Of a stretch of 64,000 nt of DNA, positions 9,163 through 22,158 are shown piece by piece. The position numbers and the translations under genes were made by a program. Each line of letters begins with the position of its first letter. Within the stretch, counting starts at the first letter, position 1. The notes below the pieces were generated by a model. The model did not search any database. It saw only the letters and a program-made list of their open reading frames with translations, and was not told where the DNA came from. The stretch lies in assembly GCA_024867545.1 (NCBI GenBank), contig JANFNE010000030.1, forward strand, positions 248,001-312,000, given 5' to 3'. The DNA comes from Phytopythium helicoides (taxonomy: Eukaryota; Oomycota; Peronosporomycetes; Pythiales; Pythiaceae).

Positions 9163-9178
9163 TCTGAGCTACATCCCC
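9106..9178 (-). tRNA. tRNA-Ala(AGC), copy 4
   Basis: Same sequence as copy 1. Confidence 0.92.
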
Positions 9179-9962
9179 ATTACGAACACACAACAACACA
9201 CAACACATACTAACCAACACAACCACAACAACACACCAACACCACAAACATCACAACACGATACCACTCATACCAACACACACACAATCACTACAACACA
9301 TGCCAACACACTACCACCAACACGTATCGGATAGGAATGATTGTCAGCCATCGGGTCGCTTCCGAGTGGCTTTGGCCGTTGTGCTTGTTGTGCTTGTTGT
9401 GGACGAGGGAGGGAGTCGGTCCGATGTGGTTTGTTGTATCTGGTGTCACTTTTTTGTGTTTTTGTGAGGTGGAGATGGAGGCACCAATGGCGAGTACACA
9501 CGAACGGAAGGAGTGAGTGAGTGAGTGAGTGAGTGAGTGAGTGAGTGAGTGAGTGAGTGAGTGAGTGAGTGAGTGAGTGAGTGAGTGAGTTGGCTGGTGT
9601 ATGCGTTGGGTTGTATGATATGAAATGAGTGGTGCAAAAAAAGGTAAAGTAAAAGTTTGTGTACAAAGAAATGAAAAGGAGCGGGTGTGTTTTGTTGCTT
9701 TGGTGTGTTGGTATTTTTGGTGTTGGTATTTTTTTGTGTTTTGGAGGGAGAGAGAAATAGAGAAGGAGAGGTATATGTATATGTATGATTTGTGTGTGAA
9801 AAGTATGAAAAGGAAAGAAGGAAGGAAGGAAGGAAGAAAAGAAGGAAGGAAGGAAGGAAGAAAAGAAGGAAGCAAGCAAGCAAGCAAGCGAGCAGTGGAG
9901 CAAGAAAGAAGGATAGAAAGCAAGCAAGCAATAAAGAAAGCAATGTATAAAGAAAGAAAGAG

Positions 9963-10034
9963 TGCGCATGCCCGGATTCGAACCGGGGATATCACGGCCA
10001 CAACGTGAGGTACTGACCACTATACTACATACGC
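9963..10034 (-). tRNA. tRNA-His(GTG), copy 5
   Basis: 930 bp after copy 4; the GA tracts preceding copies 4 and 5 are alike. Confidence 0.95.
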
Positions 10035-10035
10035 C

Positions 10036-10059
10036 TGGAGAAGCAGGGTATCGATCCCT

Positions 10060-10092
<33 letters not shown>

Positions 10093-10108
10093 TCTGAGCT
10101 ACATCCCC
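10036..10108 (-). tRNA. tRNA-Ala(AGC), copy 5
   Basis: Same sequence as copy 1. Confidence 0.92.
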
Positions 10109-10888
10109 ATTACGAACACACAACAACACACAACACATACTAACCAACACAACCACAACAACACACCAACACCACAAACATCACAACACGATACCACTCA
10201 TACCAACACACACACAATCACTACAACACATGCCAACACACTACCACCAACACGTATCGGATAGGAATGATTGTCAGCCATCGGGTCGCTTCCGAGTGGC
10301 TTTGGCCGTTGTGCTTGTTGTGCTTGTTGTGGACGAGGGAGGGAGTCGGTCCGATGTGGTTTGTTGTATCTGGTGTCACTTTTTTGTGTTTTTGTGAGGT
10401 GGAGATGGAGGCACCAATGGCGAGTACACACGAACGGAAGGAGTGAGTGAGTGAGTGAGTGAGTGAGTGAGTGAGTGAGTGAGTGAGTTGGCTGGTGTAT
10501 GCGTTGGGTTGTATGATATGAAATGAGTGGTGCAAAAAAAGGTAAAGTAAAAGTTTGTGTACAAAGAAATGAAAAGGAGCGGGTGTGTTTTGTTGCTTTG
10601 GTGTGTTGGTATTTTTGGTGTTGGTATTTTTTTGTGTTTTGGAGGGAGAGAGAAATAGAGAAGGAGAGGTATATGTATATGTATGATTTGTGTGTGAAAA
10701 GTATGAAAAGGAAGGAAGGAAAGAAGGAAAGAAGGAAGGAAGGAAGGAAGAAAAGAAGGAAGCAAGCAAGCGAGCAGTGGAGCAAGAAAGAAGGAAAGAA
10801 AGCAAGCAAGCAAGCGAGCAGTGGAGCAAGAAAGAAGGAAAGAAAGCAAGCAAGCAATAAAGAAAGCAATGTATAAAGAAAGAAAGAG

Positions 10889-10960
10889 TGCGCATGCCCG
10901 GATTCGAACCGGGGATATCACGGCCACAACGTGAGGTACTGACCACTATACTACATACGC
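10889..10960 (-). tRNA. tRNA-His(GTG), copy 6
   Basis: 926 bp after copy 5. Confidence 0.95.
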
Positions 10961-10961
10961 C

Positions 10962-10985
10962 TGGAGAAGCAGGGTATCGATCCCT

Positions 10986-11018
<33 letters not shown>

Positions 11019-11034
11019 TCTGAGCTACATCCCC
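10962..11034 (-). tRNA. tRNA-Ala(AGC), copy 6
   Basis: Same sequence as copy 1. Confidence 0.92.
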
Positions 11035-11818
11035 ATTACGAACACACAACAACACACAACACATACTAACCAACACAACCACAACAACACACCAACACCA
11101 CAAACATCACAACACGATACCACTCATACCAACACACACACAATCACTACAACACATGCCAACACACTACCACCAACACGTATCGGATAGGAATGATTGT
11201 CAGCCATCGGGTCGCTTCCGAGTGGCTTTGGCCGTTGTGCTTGTTGTGCTTGTTGTGGACGAGGGAGGGAGTCGGTCCGATGTGGTTTGTTGTATCTGGT
11301 GTCACTTTTTTGTGTTTTTGTGAGGTGGAGATGGAGGCACCAATGGCGAGTACACACGAACGGAAGGAGTGAGTGAGTGAGTGAGTGAGTGAGTGAGTGA
11401 GTGAGTGAGTTGGCTGGTGTATGCGTTGGGTTGTATGATATGAAATGAGTGGTGCAAAAAAAGGTAAAGTAAAAGTTTGTGTACAAAGAAATGAAAAGGA
11501 GCGGGTGTGTTTTGTTGCTTTGGTGTGTTGGTATTTTTGGTGTTGGTATTTTTTTGTGTTTTGGAGGGAGAGAGAAATAGAGAAGGAGAGGTATATGTAT
11601 ATGTATGATTTGTGTGTGAAAAGTATGAAAAGGAAGGAAGGAAGGAAGGAAAGAAGGAAGGAAGGAAGGAAGAAAAGAAGGAAGCAAGCAAGCAAGCAAG
11701 CGAGCAGTGGAGCAAGAAAGAAGGAAAGAAAGCAAGCAAGCAAGCGAGCAGTGGAGCAAGAAAGAAGGATAGAAAGCAAGCAAGCAATAAAGAAAGCAAT
11801 GTATAAAGAAAGAAAGAG

Positions 11819-11890
11819 TGCGCATGCCCGGATTCGAACCGGGGATATCACGGCCACAACGTGAGGTACTGACCACTATACTACATACGC
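11819..11890 (-). tRNA. tRNA-His(GTG), copy 7
   Basis: 930 bp after copy 6. Confidence 0.95.
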
Positions 11891-11891
11891 C

Positions 11892-11915
11892 TGGAGAAGC
11901 AGGGTATCGATCCCT

Positions 11916-11948
<33 letters not shown>

Positions 11949-11964
11949 TCTGAGCTACATCCCC
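11892..11964 (-). tRNA. tRNA-Ala(AGC), copy 7
   Basis: Same sequence as copy 1. Confidence 0.92.
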
Positions 11965-12744
11965 ATTACGAACACACAACAACACACAACACATACTAAC
12001 CAACACAACCACAACAACACACCAACACCACAAACATCACAACACGATACCACTCATACCAACACACACACAATCACTACAACACATGCCAACACACTAC
12101 CACCAACACGTATCGGATAGGAATGATTGTCAGCCATCGGGTCGCTTCCGAGTGGCTTTGGCCGTTGTGCTTGTTGTGCTTGTTGTGGACGAGGGAGGGA
12201 GTCGGTCCGATGTGGTTTGTTGTATCTGGTGTCACTTTTTTGTGTTTTTGTGAGGTGGAGATGGAGGCACCAATGGCGAGTACACACGAACGGAAGGAGT
12301 GAGTGAGTGAGTGAGTGAGTGAGTGAGTGAGTGAGTGAGTGAGTTGGCTGGTGTATGCGTTGGGTTGTATGATATGAAATGAGTGGTGCAAAAAAAGGTA
12401 AAGTAAAAGTTTGTGTACAAAGAAATGAAAAGGAGCGGGTGTGTTTTGTTGCTTTGGTGTGTTGGTATTTTTGGTGTTGGTATTTTTTTGTGTTTTGGAG
12501 GGAGAGAGAAATAGAGAAGGAGAGGTATATGTATATGTATGATTTGTGTGTGAAAAGTATGAAAAGGAAGGAAGGAAAGAAGGAAAGAAGGAAGGAAGGA
12601 AGGAAGAAAAGAAGGAAGCAAGCAAGCGAGCAGTGGAGCAAGAAAGAAGGAAAGAAAGCAAGCAAGCAAGCGAGCAGTGGAGCAAGAAAGAAGGAAAGAA
12701 AGCAAGCAAGCAATAAAGAAAGCAATGTATAAAGAAAGAAAGAG

Positions 12745-12816
12745 TGCGCATGCCCGGATTCGAACCGGGGATATCACGGCCACAACGTGAGGTACTGACC
12801 ACTATACTACATACGC
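12745..12816 (-). tRNA. tRNA-His(GTG), copy 8
   Basis: 926 bp after copy 7; the preceding spacer matches that of copy 6. Confidence 0.95.
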
Positions 12817-12817
12817 C

Positions 12818-12841
12818 TGGAGAAGCAGGGTATCGATCCCT

Positions 12842-12874
<33 letters not shown>

Positions 12875-12890
12875 TCTGAGCTACATCCCC
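12818..12890 (-). tRNA. tRNA-Ala(AGC), copy 8
   Basis: Same sequence as copy 1. Confidence 0.92.
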
Positions 12891-13660
12891 ATTACGAACA
12901 CACAACAACACACAACACATACTAACCAACACAACCACAACAACACACCAACACCACAAACATCACAACACGATACCACTCATACCAACACACACACAAT
13001 CACTACAACACATGCCAACACACTACCACCAACACGTATCGGATAGGAATGATTGTCAGCCATCGGGTCGCTTCCGAGTGGCTTTGGCCGTTGTGCTTGT
13101 TGTGCTTGTTGTGGACGAGGGAGGGAGTCGGTCCGATGTGGTTTGTTGTATCTGGTGTCACTTTTTTGTGTTTTTGTGAGGTGGAGATGGAGGCACCAAT
13201 GGCGAGTACACACGAACGGAAGGAGTGAGTGAGTGAGTGAGTGAGTGAGTGAGTGAGTGAGTTGGCTGGTGTATGCGTTGGGTTGTATGATATGAAATGA
13301 GTGGTGCAAAAAAAGGTAAAGTAAAAGTTTGTGTACAAAGAAATGAAAAGGAGCGGGTGTGTTTTGTTGCTTTGGTGTGTTGGTATTTTTGGTGTTGGTA
13401 TTTTTTTGTGTTTTGGAGGGAGAGAGAAATAGAGAAGGAGAGGTATATGTATATGTATGATTTGTGTGTGAAAAGTATGAAAAGGAAGGAAGGAAGAAGG
13501 AAAGAAGGAAGGAAGGAAGGAAGAAAGAAGGAAGCAAGCAAGCGAGCAGTGGAGCAAGAAAGAAGGAAAGAAAGCAAGCAAGCAAGCGAGCAGTGGAGCA
13601 AGAAAGAAGGAAAGAAAGCAAGCAAGCAATAAAGAAAGCAATGTATAAAGAAAGAAAGAG

Positions 13661-13732
13661 TGCGCATGCCCGGATTCGAACCGGGGATATCACGGCCACA
13701 ACGTGAGGTACTGACCACTATACTACATACGC
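13661..13732 (-). tRNA. tRNA-His(GTG), copy 9
   Basis: 916 bp after copy 8; the adjacent GA tract has lost the AAAA present in most copies. Confidence 0.95.
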
Positions 13733-13733
13733 C

Positions 13734-13757
13734 TGGAGAAGCAGGGTATCGATCCCT

Positions 13758-13790
<33 letters not shown>

Positions 13791-13806
13791 TCTGAGCTAC
13801 ATCCCC
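13734..13806 (-). tRNA. tRNA-Ala(AGC), copy 9
   Basis: Same sequence as copy 1. Confidence 0.92.
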
Positions 13807-14580
13807 ATTACGAACACACAACAACACACAACACATACTAACCAACACAACCACAACAACACACCAACACCACAAACATCACAACACGATACCACTCATA
13901 CCAACACACACACAATCACTACAACACATGCCAACACACTACCACCAACACGTATCGGATAGGAATGATTGTCAGCCATCGGGTCGCTTCCGAGTGGCTT
14001 TGGCCGTTGTGCTTGTTGTGCTTGTTGTGGACGAGGGAGGGAGTCGGTCCGATGTGGTTTGTTGTATCTGGTGTCACTTTTTTGTGTTTTTGTGAGGTGG
14101 AGATGGAGGCACCAATGGCGAGTACACACGAACGGAAGGAGTGAGTGAGTGAGTGAGTGAGTGAGTGAGTGAGTGAGTGAGTTGGCTGGTGTATGCGTTG
14201 GGTTGTATGATATGAAATGAGTGGTGCAAAAAAAGGTAAAGTAAAAGTTTGTGTACAAAGAAATGAAAAGGAGCGGGTGTGTTTTGTTGCTTTGGTGTGT
14301 TGGTATTTTTGGTGTTGGTATTTTTTTGTGTTTTGGAGGGAGAGAGAAATAGAGAAGGAGAGGTATATGTATATGTATGATTTGTGTGTGAAAAGTATGA
14401 AAAGGAAGGAAGGAAGGAAGGAAAGAAGGAAGGAAGGAAGGAAGAAAGAAGGAAGCAAGCAAGCGAGCAGTGGAGCAAGAAGAAGGAAAGAAAGCAAGCA
14501 AGCAAGCGAGCAGTGGAGCAAGAAAGAAGGAAAGAAAGCAAGCAAGCAATAAAGAAAGCAATGTATAAAGAAAGAAAGAG

Positions 14581-14652
14581 TGCGCATGCCCGGATTCGAA
14601 CCGGGGATATCACGGCCACAACGTGAGGTACTGACCACTATACTACATACGC
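14581..14652 (-). tRNA. tRNA-His(GTG), copy 10
   Basis: 920 bp after copy 9; the adjacent GA tract lacks AAAA. Confidence 0.95.
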
Positions 14653-14653
14653 C

Positions 14654-14677
14654 TGGAGAAGCAGGGTATCGATCCCT

Positions 14678-14710
<33 letters not shown>

Positions 14711-14726
14711 TCTGAGCTACATCCCC
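14654..14726 (-). tRNA. tRNA-Ala(AGC), copy 10
   Basis: Same sequence as copy 1. Confidence 0.92.
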
Positions 14727-15495
14727 ATTACGAACACACAACAACACACAACACATACTAACCAACACAACCACAACAACACACCAACACCACAAACATC
14801 ACAACACGATACCACTCATACCAACACACACACAATCACTACAACACATGCCAACACACTACCACCAACACGTATCGGATAGGAATGATTGTCAGCCATC
14901 GGGTCGCTTCCGAGTGGCTTTGGCCGTTGTGCTTGTTGTGCTTGTTGTGGACGAGGGAGGGAGTCGGTCCGATGTGGTTTGTTGTATCTGGTGTCACTTT
15001 TTTGTGTTTTTGTGAGGTGGAGATGGAGGCACCAATGGCGAGTACACACGAACGGAAGGAGTGAGTGAGTGAGTGAGTGAGTGAGTGAGTGAGTGAGTTG
15101 GCTGGTGTATGCGTTGGGTTGTATGATATGAAATGAGTGGTGCAAAAAAAGGTAAAGTAAAAGTTTGTGTACAAAGAAATGAAAAGGAGCGGGTGTGTTT
15201 TGTTGCTTTGGTGTGTTGGTATTTTTGGTGTTGGTATTTTTTTGTGTTTTGGAGGGAGAGAGAAATAGAGAAGGAGAGGTATATGTATATGTATGATTTG
15301 TGTGTGAAAAGTATGAAAAGGAAGGAAGGAAGGAAGGAAAGAAGGAAGGAAGGAAGGAGAAAGAAGGAAGCAGCAAGCGAGCAGTGGAGCAAGAAAGAAG
15401 GAAAGCAAGCAAGCAAGCAAGCGAGCAGTGGAGCAAGAAAGAAGGAAAGAAAGCAAGCAAGCAATAAAGAAAGCAATGTATAAAGAAAGAAAGAG

Positions 15496-15567
15496 TGCGC
15501 ATGCCCGGATTCGAACCGGGGATATCACGGCCACAACGTGAGGTACTGACCACTATACTACATACGC
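15496..15567 (-). tRNA. tRNA-His(GTG), copy 11
   Basis: 915 bp after copy 10; the adjacent GA tract has several one-base changes. Confidence 0.95.
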
Positions 15568-15568
15568 C

Positions 15569-15592
15569 TGGAGAAGCAGGGTATCGATCCCT

Positions 15593-15625
<33 letters not shown>

Positions 15626-15641
15626 TCTGAGCTACATCCCC
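15569..15641 (-). tRNA. tRNA-Ala(AGC), copy 11
   Basis: Same sequence as copy 1. Confidence 0.92.
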
Positions 15642-16425
15642 ATTACGAACACACAACAACACACAACACATACTAACCAACACAACCACAACAACACACC
15701 AACACCACAAACATCACAACACGATACCACTCATACCAACACACACACAATCACTACAACACATGCCAACACACTACCACCAACACGTATCGGATAGGAA
15801 TGATTGTCAGCCATCGGGTCGCTTCCGAGTGGCTTTGGCCGTTGTGCTTGTTGTGCTTGTTGTGGACGAGGGAGGGAGTCGGTCCGATGTGGTTTGTTGT
15901 ATCTGGTGTCACTTTTTTGTGTTTTTGTGAGGTGGAGATGGAGGCACCAATGGCGAGTACACACGAACGGAGTGAGTGAGTGAGTGAGTGAGTGAGTGAG
16001 TGAGTGAGTGAGTGAGTGAGTGAGTGAGTGAGTGAGTGAGTGAGTGAGTTGGCTGGTGTATGCGTTGGGTTGTATGATATGAAATGAGTGGTGCAAAAAA
16101 AGGTAAAGTAAAAGTTTGTGTACAAAGAAATGAAAAGGAGCGGGTGTGTTTTGTTGCTTTGGTGTGTTGGTATTTTTGGTGTTGGTATTTTTTTGTGTTT
16201 TGGAGGGAGAGAGAAATAGAGAAGGAGAGGTATATGTATATGTATGATTTGTGTGTGAAAAGTATGAAAAGGAAGGAAGGAAGGAAGGAAAGAAGGAAAG
16301 AAGGAAGGAAGGAAGGAAGAAAAGAAGGAAGCAAGCAAGCAAGCAAGCAAGCGAGCAGTGGAGCAAGAAAGAAGGAAAGAAAGCAAGCAAGCAATAAAGA
16401 AAGCAATGTATAAAGAAAGAAAGAG

Positions 16426-16497
16426 TGCGCATGCCCGGATTCGAACCGGGGATATCACGGCCACAACGTGAGGTACTGACCACTATACTACATACGC
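16426..16497 (-). tRNA. tRNA-His(GTG), copy 12
   Basis: 930 bp after copy 11. Confidence 0.95.
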
Positions 16498-16498
16498 C

Positions 16499-16522
16499 TG
16501 GAGAAGCAGGGTATCGATCCCT

Positions 16523-16555
<33 letters not shown>

Positions 16556-16571
16556 TCTGAGCTACATCCCC
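16499..16571 (-). tRNA. tRNA-Ala(AGC), copy 12
   Basis: Same sequence as copy 1. Confidence 0.92.
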
Positions 16572-17319
16572 ATTACGAACACACAACAACACACAACACA
16601 TACTAACCAACACAACCACAACAACACACCAACACCACAAACATCACAACACGATACCACTCATACCAACACACACACAATCACTACAACACATGCCAAC
16701 ACACTACCACCAACACGTATCGGATAGGAATGATTGTCAGCCATCGGGTCGCTTCCGAGTGGCTTTGGCCGTTGTGCTTGTTGTGCTTGTTGTGGACGAG
16801 GGAGGGAGTCGGTCCGATGTGGTTTGTTGTATCTGGTGTCACTTTTTTGTGTTTTTGTGAGGTGGAGATGGAGGCACCAATGGCGAGTACACACGAACGG
16901 AAGGAGTGAGTGAGTGAGTGAGTGAGTGAGTGAGTGAGTGAGTTGGCTGGTGTATGCGTTGGGTTGTATGATATGAAATGAGTGGTGCAAAAAAAGGTAA
17001 AGTAAAAGTTTGTGTACAAAGAAATGAAAAGGAGCGGGTGTGTTTTGTTGCTTTGGTGTGTTGGTATTTTTGGTGTTGGTATTTTTTTGTGTTTTGGAGG
17101 GAGAGAGAAATAGAGAAGGAGAGGTATATGTATATGTATGATTTGTGTGTGAAAAGTATGAAAAGGAAGGAAGGAAGGAAGGAAAGAAGGAAAGAAGGAA
17201 GGAAGGAAGGAAGAAAAGAAGGAAGCAAGCAAGCAAGCAAGCAAGCGAGCAGTGGAGCAAGAAAGAAGGAAAGAAAGCAAGCAAGCAATAAAGAAAGCAA
17301 TGTATAAAGAAAGAAAGAG

Positions 17320-17391
17320 TGCGCATGCCCGGATTCGAACCGGGGATATCACGGCCACAACGTGAGGTACTGACCACTATACTACATACGC
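17320..17391 (-). tRNA. tRNA-His(GTG), copy 13
   Basis: 894 bp after copy 12. Confidence 0.95.
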
Positions 17392-17392
17392 C

Positions 17393-17416
17393 TGGAGAAG
17401 CAGGGTATCGATCCCT

Positions 17417-17449
<33 letters not shown>

Positions 17450-17465
17450 TCTGAGCTACATCCCC
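17393..17465 (-). tRNA. tRNA-Ala(AGC), copy 13
   Basis: Same sequence as copy 1. Confidence 0.92.
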
Positions 17466-18212
17466 ATTACGAACACACAACAACACACAACACATACTAA
17501 CCAACACAACCACAACAACACACCAACACCACAAACATCACAACACGATACCACTCATACCAACACACACACAATCACTACAACACATGCCAACACACTA
17601 CCACCAACACGTATCGGATAGGAATGATTGTCAGCCATCGGGTCGCTTCCGAGTGGCTTTGGCCGTTGTGCTTGTTGTGCTTGTTGTGGACGAGGGAGGG
17701 AGTCGGTCCGATGTGGTTTGTTGTATCTGGTGTCACTTTTTTGTGTTTTTGTGAGGTGGAGATGGAGGCACCAATGGCGAGTACACACGAACGGAAGGAG
17801 TGAGTGAGTGAGTGAGTGAGTGAGTGAGTGAGTGAGTTGGCTGGTGTATGCGTTGGGTTGTATGATATGAAATGAGTGGTGCAAAAAAAGGTAAAGTAAA
17901 AGTTTGTGTACAAAGAAATGAAAAGGAGCGGGTGTGTTTTGTTGCTTTGGTGTGTTGGTATTTTTGGTGTTGGTATTTTTTTGTGTTTTGGAGGGAGAGA
18001 GAAATAGAGAAGGAGAGGTATATGTATATGTATGATTTGTGTGTGAAAAGTATGAAAAGGAAGGAAGGAAGGAAGGAAAGAAGGAAAGAAGGAAGGAAGG
18101 AAGGAAGAAAAGAAGGAAGCAAGCAAGCAAGCAAGCAAGCGAGCAGTGGAGCAAGAAGAAGGAAAGAAAGCAAGCAAGCAATAAAGAAAGCAATGTATAA
18201 AGAAAGAAAGAG

Positions 18213-18284
18213 TGCGCATGCCCGGATTCGAACCGGGGATATCACGGCCACAACGTGAGGTACTGACCACTATACTACATACGC
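18213..18284 (-). tRNA. tRNA-His(GTG), copy 14
   Basis: 893 bp after copy 13, one A lost in the adjacent minisatellite. Confidence 0.95.
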
Positions 18285-18285
18285 C

Positions 18286-18309
18286 TGGAGAAGCAGGGTA
18301 TCGATCCCT

Positions 18310-18342
<33 letters not shown>

Positions 18343-18358
18343 TCTGAGCTACATCCCC
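18286..18358 (-). tRNA. tRNA-Ala(AGC), copy 14
   Basis: Same sequence as copy 1; its leader carries a private C-to-T change near 18497. Confidence 0.92.
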
Positions 18359-19182
18359 ATTACGAACACACAACAACACACAACACATACTAACCAACAC
18401 AACCACAACAACACACCAACACCACAAACATCACAACACGATACCACTCATACCAACACACACACAATCACTACAACACATGCCAACACACTACCATCAA
18501 CACGTATCGGATAGGAATGATTGTCAGCCATCGGGTCGCTTCCGAGTGGCTTTGGCCGTTGTGCTTGTTGTGCTTGTTGTGGACGAGGGAGGGAGTCGGT
18601 CCGATGTGGTTTGTTGTATCTGGTGTCACTTTTTTGTGTTTTTGTGAGGTGGAGATGGAGGCACCAATGGCGAGTACACACGAACGGAGTGAGTGAGTGA
18701 GTGAGTGAGTGAGTGAGTGAGTGAGTGAGTGAGTGAGTGAGTGAGTGAGTGAGTGAGTGAGTGAGTGAGTGAGTGAGTGAGTGAGTGAGTGAGTGAGTGA
18801 GTGAGTGAGTGAGTGAGTGAGTGAGTGAGTGAGTGAGTGAGTTGGCTGGTGTATGCGTTGGGTTGTATGATATGAAATGAGTGGTGCAAAAAAAGGTAAA
18901 GTAAAAGTTTGTGTACAAAGAAATGAAAAGGAGCGGGTGTGTTTTGTTGCTTTGGTGTGTTGGTATTTTTGGTGTTGGTATTTTTTTGTGTTTTGGAGGG
19001 AGAGAGAAATAGAGAAGGAGAGGTATATGTATATGTATGATTTGTGTGTGAAAAGTATGAAAAGGAAGGAAGGAAGGAAGAAAAGAAGGAAGCAAGCAAG
19101 CAAGCAAGCGAGCAGTGGAGCAAGAAAGAAGGAAAGAAAGCAAGCAAGCAATAAAGAAAGCAATGTATAAAGAAAGAAAGAG

Positions 19183-19254
19183 TGCGCATGCCCGGATTCG
19201 AACCGGGGATATCACGGCCACAACGTGAGGTACTGACCACTATACTACATACGC
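19183..19254 (-). tRNA. tRNA-His(GTG), copy 15
   Basis: 970 bp after copy 14, with an expanded GAGT tract between. Confidence 0.95.
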
Positions 19255-19255
19255 C

Positions 19256-19279
19256 TGGAGAAGCAGGGTATCGATCCCT

Positions 19280-19312
<33 letters not shown>

Positions 19313-19328
19313 TCTGAGCTACATCCCC
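19256..19328 (-). tRNA. tRNA-Ala(AGC), copy 15
   Basis: Same sequence as copy 1. Confidence 0.92.
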
Positions 19329-20196
19329 ATTACGAACACACAACAACACACAACACATACTAACCAACACAACCACAACAACACACCAACACCACAAACA
19401 TCACAACACGATACCACTCATACCAACACACACACAATCACTACAACACATGCCAACACACTACCACCAACACGTATCGGATAGGAATGATTGTCAGCCA
19501 TCGGGTCGCTTCCGAGTGGCTTTGGCCGTTGTGCTTGTTGTGCTTGTTGTGGACGAGGGAGGGAGTCGGTCCGATGTGGTTTGTTGTATCTGGTGTCACT
19601 TTTTTGTGTTTTTGTGAGGTGGAGATGGAGGCACCAATGGCGAGTACACACGAACGGAGTGAGTGAGTGAGTGAGTGAGTGAGTGAGTGAGTGAGTGAGT
19701 GAGTGAGTGAGTGAGTGAGTGAGTGAGTGAGTGAGTGAGTGAGTGAGTGAGTGAGTGAGTGAGTGAGTGAGTGAGTGAGTGAGTGAGTGAGTGAGTGAGT
19801 GAGTGAGTGAGTGAGTGAGTTGGCTGGTGTATGCGTTGGGTTGTATGATATGAAATGAGTGGTGCAAAAAAAGGTAAAGTAAAAGTTTGTGTACAAAGAA
19901 ATGAAAAGGAGCGGGTGTGTTTTGTTGCTTTGGTGTGTTGGTATTTTTGGTGTTGGTATTTTTTTGTGTTTTGGAGGGAGAGAGAAATAGAGAAGGAGAG
20001 GTATATGTATATGTATGATTTGTGTGTGAAAAGTATGAAAAGGAAGGAAGGAAGGAAGGAAAGAAGGAAAGAAGGAAGGAAGGAAGGAAGAAAAGAAGGA
20101 AGCAAGCAAGCAAGCAAGCAAGCGAGCAGTGGAGCAAGAAAGAAGGAAAGAAAGCAAGCAAGCAATAAAGAAAGCAATGTATAAAGAAAGAAAGAG

Positions 20197-20268
20197 TGCG
20201 CATGCCCGGATTCGAACCGGGGATATCACGGCCACAACGTGAGGTACTGACCACTATACTACATACGC
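20197..20268 (-). tRNA. tRNA-His(GTG), copy 16
   Basis: 1014 bp after copy 15, with an expanded GAGT tract between. Confidence 0.95.
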
Positions 20269-20269
20269 C

Positions 20270-20293
20270 TGGAGAAGCAGGGTATCGATCCCT

Positions 20294-20326
<33 letters not shown>

Positions 20327-20342
20327 TCTGAGCTACATCCCC
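20270..20342 (-). tRNA. tRNA-Ala(AGC), copy 16
   Basis: Same sequence as copy 1. Confidence 0.92.
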
Positions 20343-21090
20343 ATTACGAACACACAACAACACACAACACATACTAACCAACACAACCACAACAACACAC
20401 CAACACCACAAACATCACAACACGATACCACTCATACCAACACACACACAATCACTACAACACATGCCAACACACTACCACCAACACGTATCGGATAGGA
20501 ATGATTGTCAGCCATCGGGTCGCTTCCGAGTGGCTTTGGCCGTTGTGCTTGTTGTGCTTGTTGTGGACGAGGGAGGGAGTCGGTCCGATGTGGTTTGTTG
20601 TATCTGGTGTCACTTTTTTGTGTTTTTGTGAGGTGGAGATGGAGGCACCAATGGCGAGTACACACGAACGGAAGGAGTGAGTGAGTGAGTGAGTGAGTGA
20701 GTGAGTGAGTGAGTTGGCTGGTGTATGCGTTGGGTTGTATGATATGAAATGAGTGGTGCAAAAAAAGGTAAAGTAAAAGTTTGTGTACAAAGAAATGAAA
20801 AGGAGCGGGTGTGTTTTGTTGCTTTGGTGTGTTGGTATTTTTGGTGTTGGTATTTTTTTGTGTTTTGGAGGGAGAGAGAAATAGAGAAGGAGAGGTATAT
20901 GTATATGTATGATTTGTGTGTGAAAAGTATGAAAAGGAAGGAAGGAAGGAAGGAAAGAAGGAAAGAAGGAAGGAAGGAAGGAAGAAAAGAAGGAAGCAAG
21001 CAAGCAAGCAAGCAAGCGAGCAGTGGAGCAAGAAAGAAGGAAAGAAAGCAAGCAAGCAATAAAGAAAGCAATGTATAAAGAAAGAAAGAG

Positions 21091-21162
21091 TGCGCATGCC
21101 CGGATTCGAACCGGGGATATCACGGCCACAACGTGAGGTACTGACCACTATACTACATACGC
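21091..21162 (-). tRNA. tRNA-His(GTG), copy 17
   Basis: 894 bp after copy 16. Confidence 0.95.
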
Positions 21163-21163
21163 C

Positions 21164-21187
21164 TGGAGAAGCAGGGTATCGATCCCT

Positions 21188-21220
<33 letters not shown>

Positions 21221-21236
21221 TCTGAGCTACATCCCC
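21164..21236 (-). tRNA. tRNA-Ala(AGC), copy 17
   Basis: Same sequence as copy 1. Confidence 0.92.
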
Positions 21237-22012
21237 ATTACGAACACACAACAACACACAACACATACTAACCAACACAACCACAACAACACACCAACAC
21301 CACAAACATCACAACACGATACCACTCATACCAACACACACACAATCACTACAACACATGCCAACACACTACCACCAACACGTATCGGATAGGAATGATT
21401 GTCAGCCATCGGGTCGCTTCCGAGTGGCTTTGGCCGTTGTGCTTGTTGTGCTTGTTGTGGACGAGGGAGGGAGTCGGTCCGATGTGGTTTGTTGTATCTG
21501 GTGTCACTTTTTTGTGTTTTTGTGAGGTGGAGATGGAGGCACCAATGGCGAGTACACACGAACGGAGTGAGTGAGTGAGTGAGTGAGTGAGTGAGTGAGT
21601 GAGTGAGTGAGTGAGTGAGTGAGTGAGTGAGTGAGTGAGTGAGTTGGCTGGTGTATGCGTTGGGTTGTATGATATGAAATGAGTGGTGCAAAAAAAGGTA
21701 AAGTAAAAGTTTGTGTACAAAGAAATGAAAAGGAGCGGGTGTGTTTTGTTGCTTTGGTGTGTTGGTATTTTTGGTGTTGGTATTTTTTTGTGTTTTGGAG
21801 GGAGAGAGAAATAGAGAAGGAGAGGTATATGTATATGTATGATTTGTGTGTGAAAAGTATGAAAAGGAAGGAAGGAAGGAAGGAAAGAAGGAAAGAAGGA
21901 AGGAAGGAAGAAAAGAAGGAAGCAAGCAAGCAAGCAAGCGAGCAGTGGAGCAAGAAAGAAGGAAAGAAAGCAAGCAAGCAATAAAGAAAGCAATGTATAA
22001 AGAAAGAAAGAG

Positions 22013-22084
22013 TGCGCATGCCCGGATTCGAACCGGGGATATCACGGCCACAACGTGAGGTACTGACCACTATACTACATACGC
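22013..22084 (-). tRNA. tRNA-His(GTG), copy 18
   Basis: 922 bp after copy 17. Confidence 0.95.
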
Positions 22085-22085
22085 C

Positions 22086-22109
22086 TGGAGAAGCAGGGTA
22101 TCGATCCCT

Positions 22110-22142
<33 letters not shown>

Positions 22143-22158
22143 TCTGAGCTACATCCCC
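22086..22158 (-). tRNA. tRNA-Ala(AGC), copy 18
   Basis: Same sequence as copy 1. Confidence 0.92.
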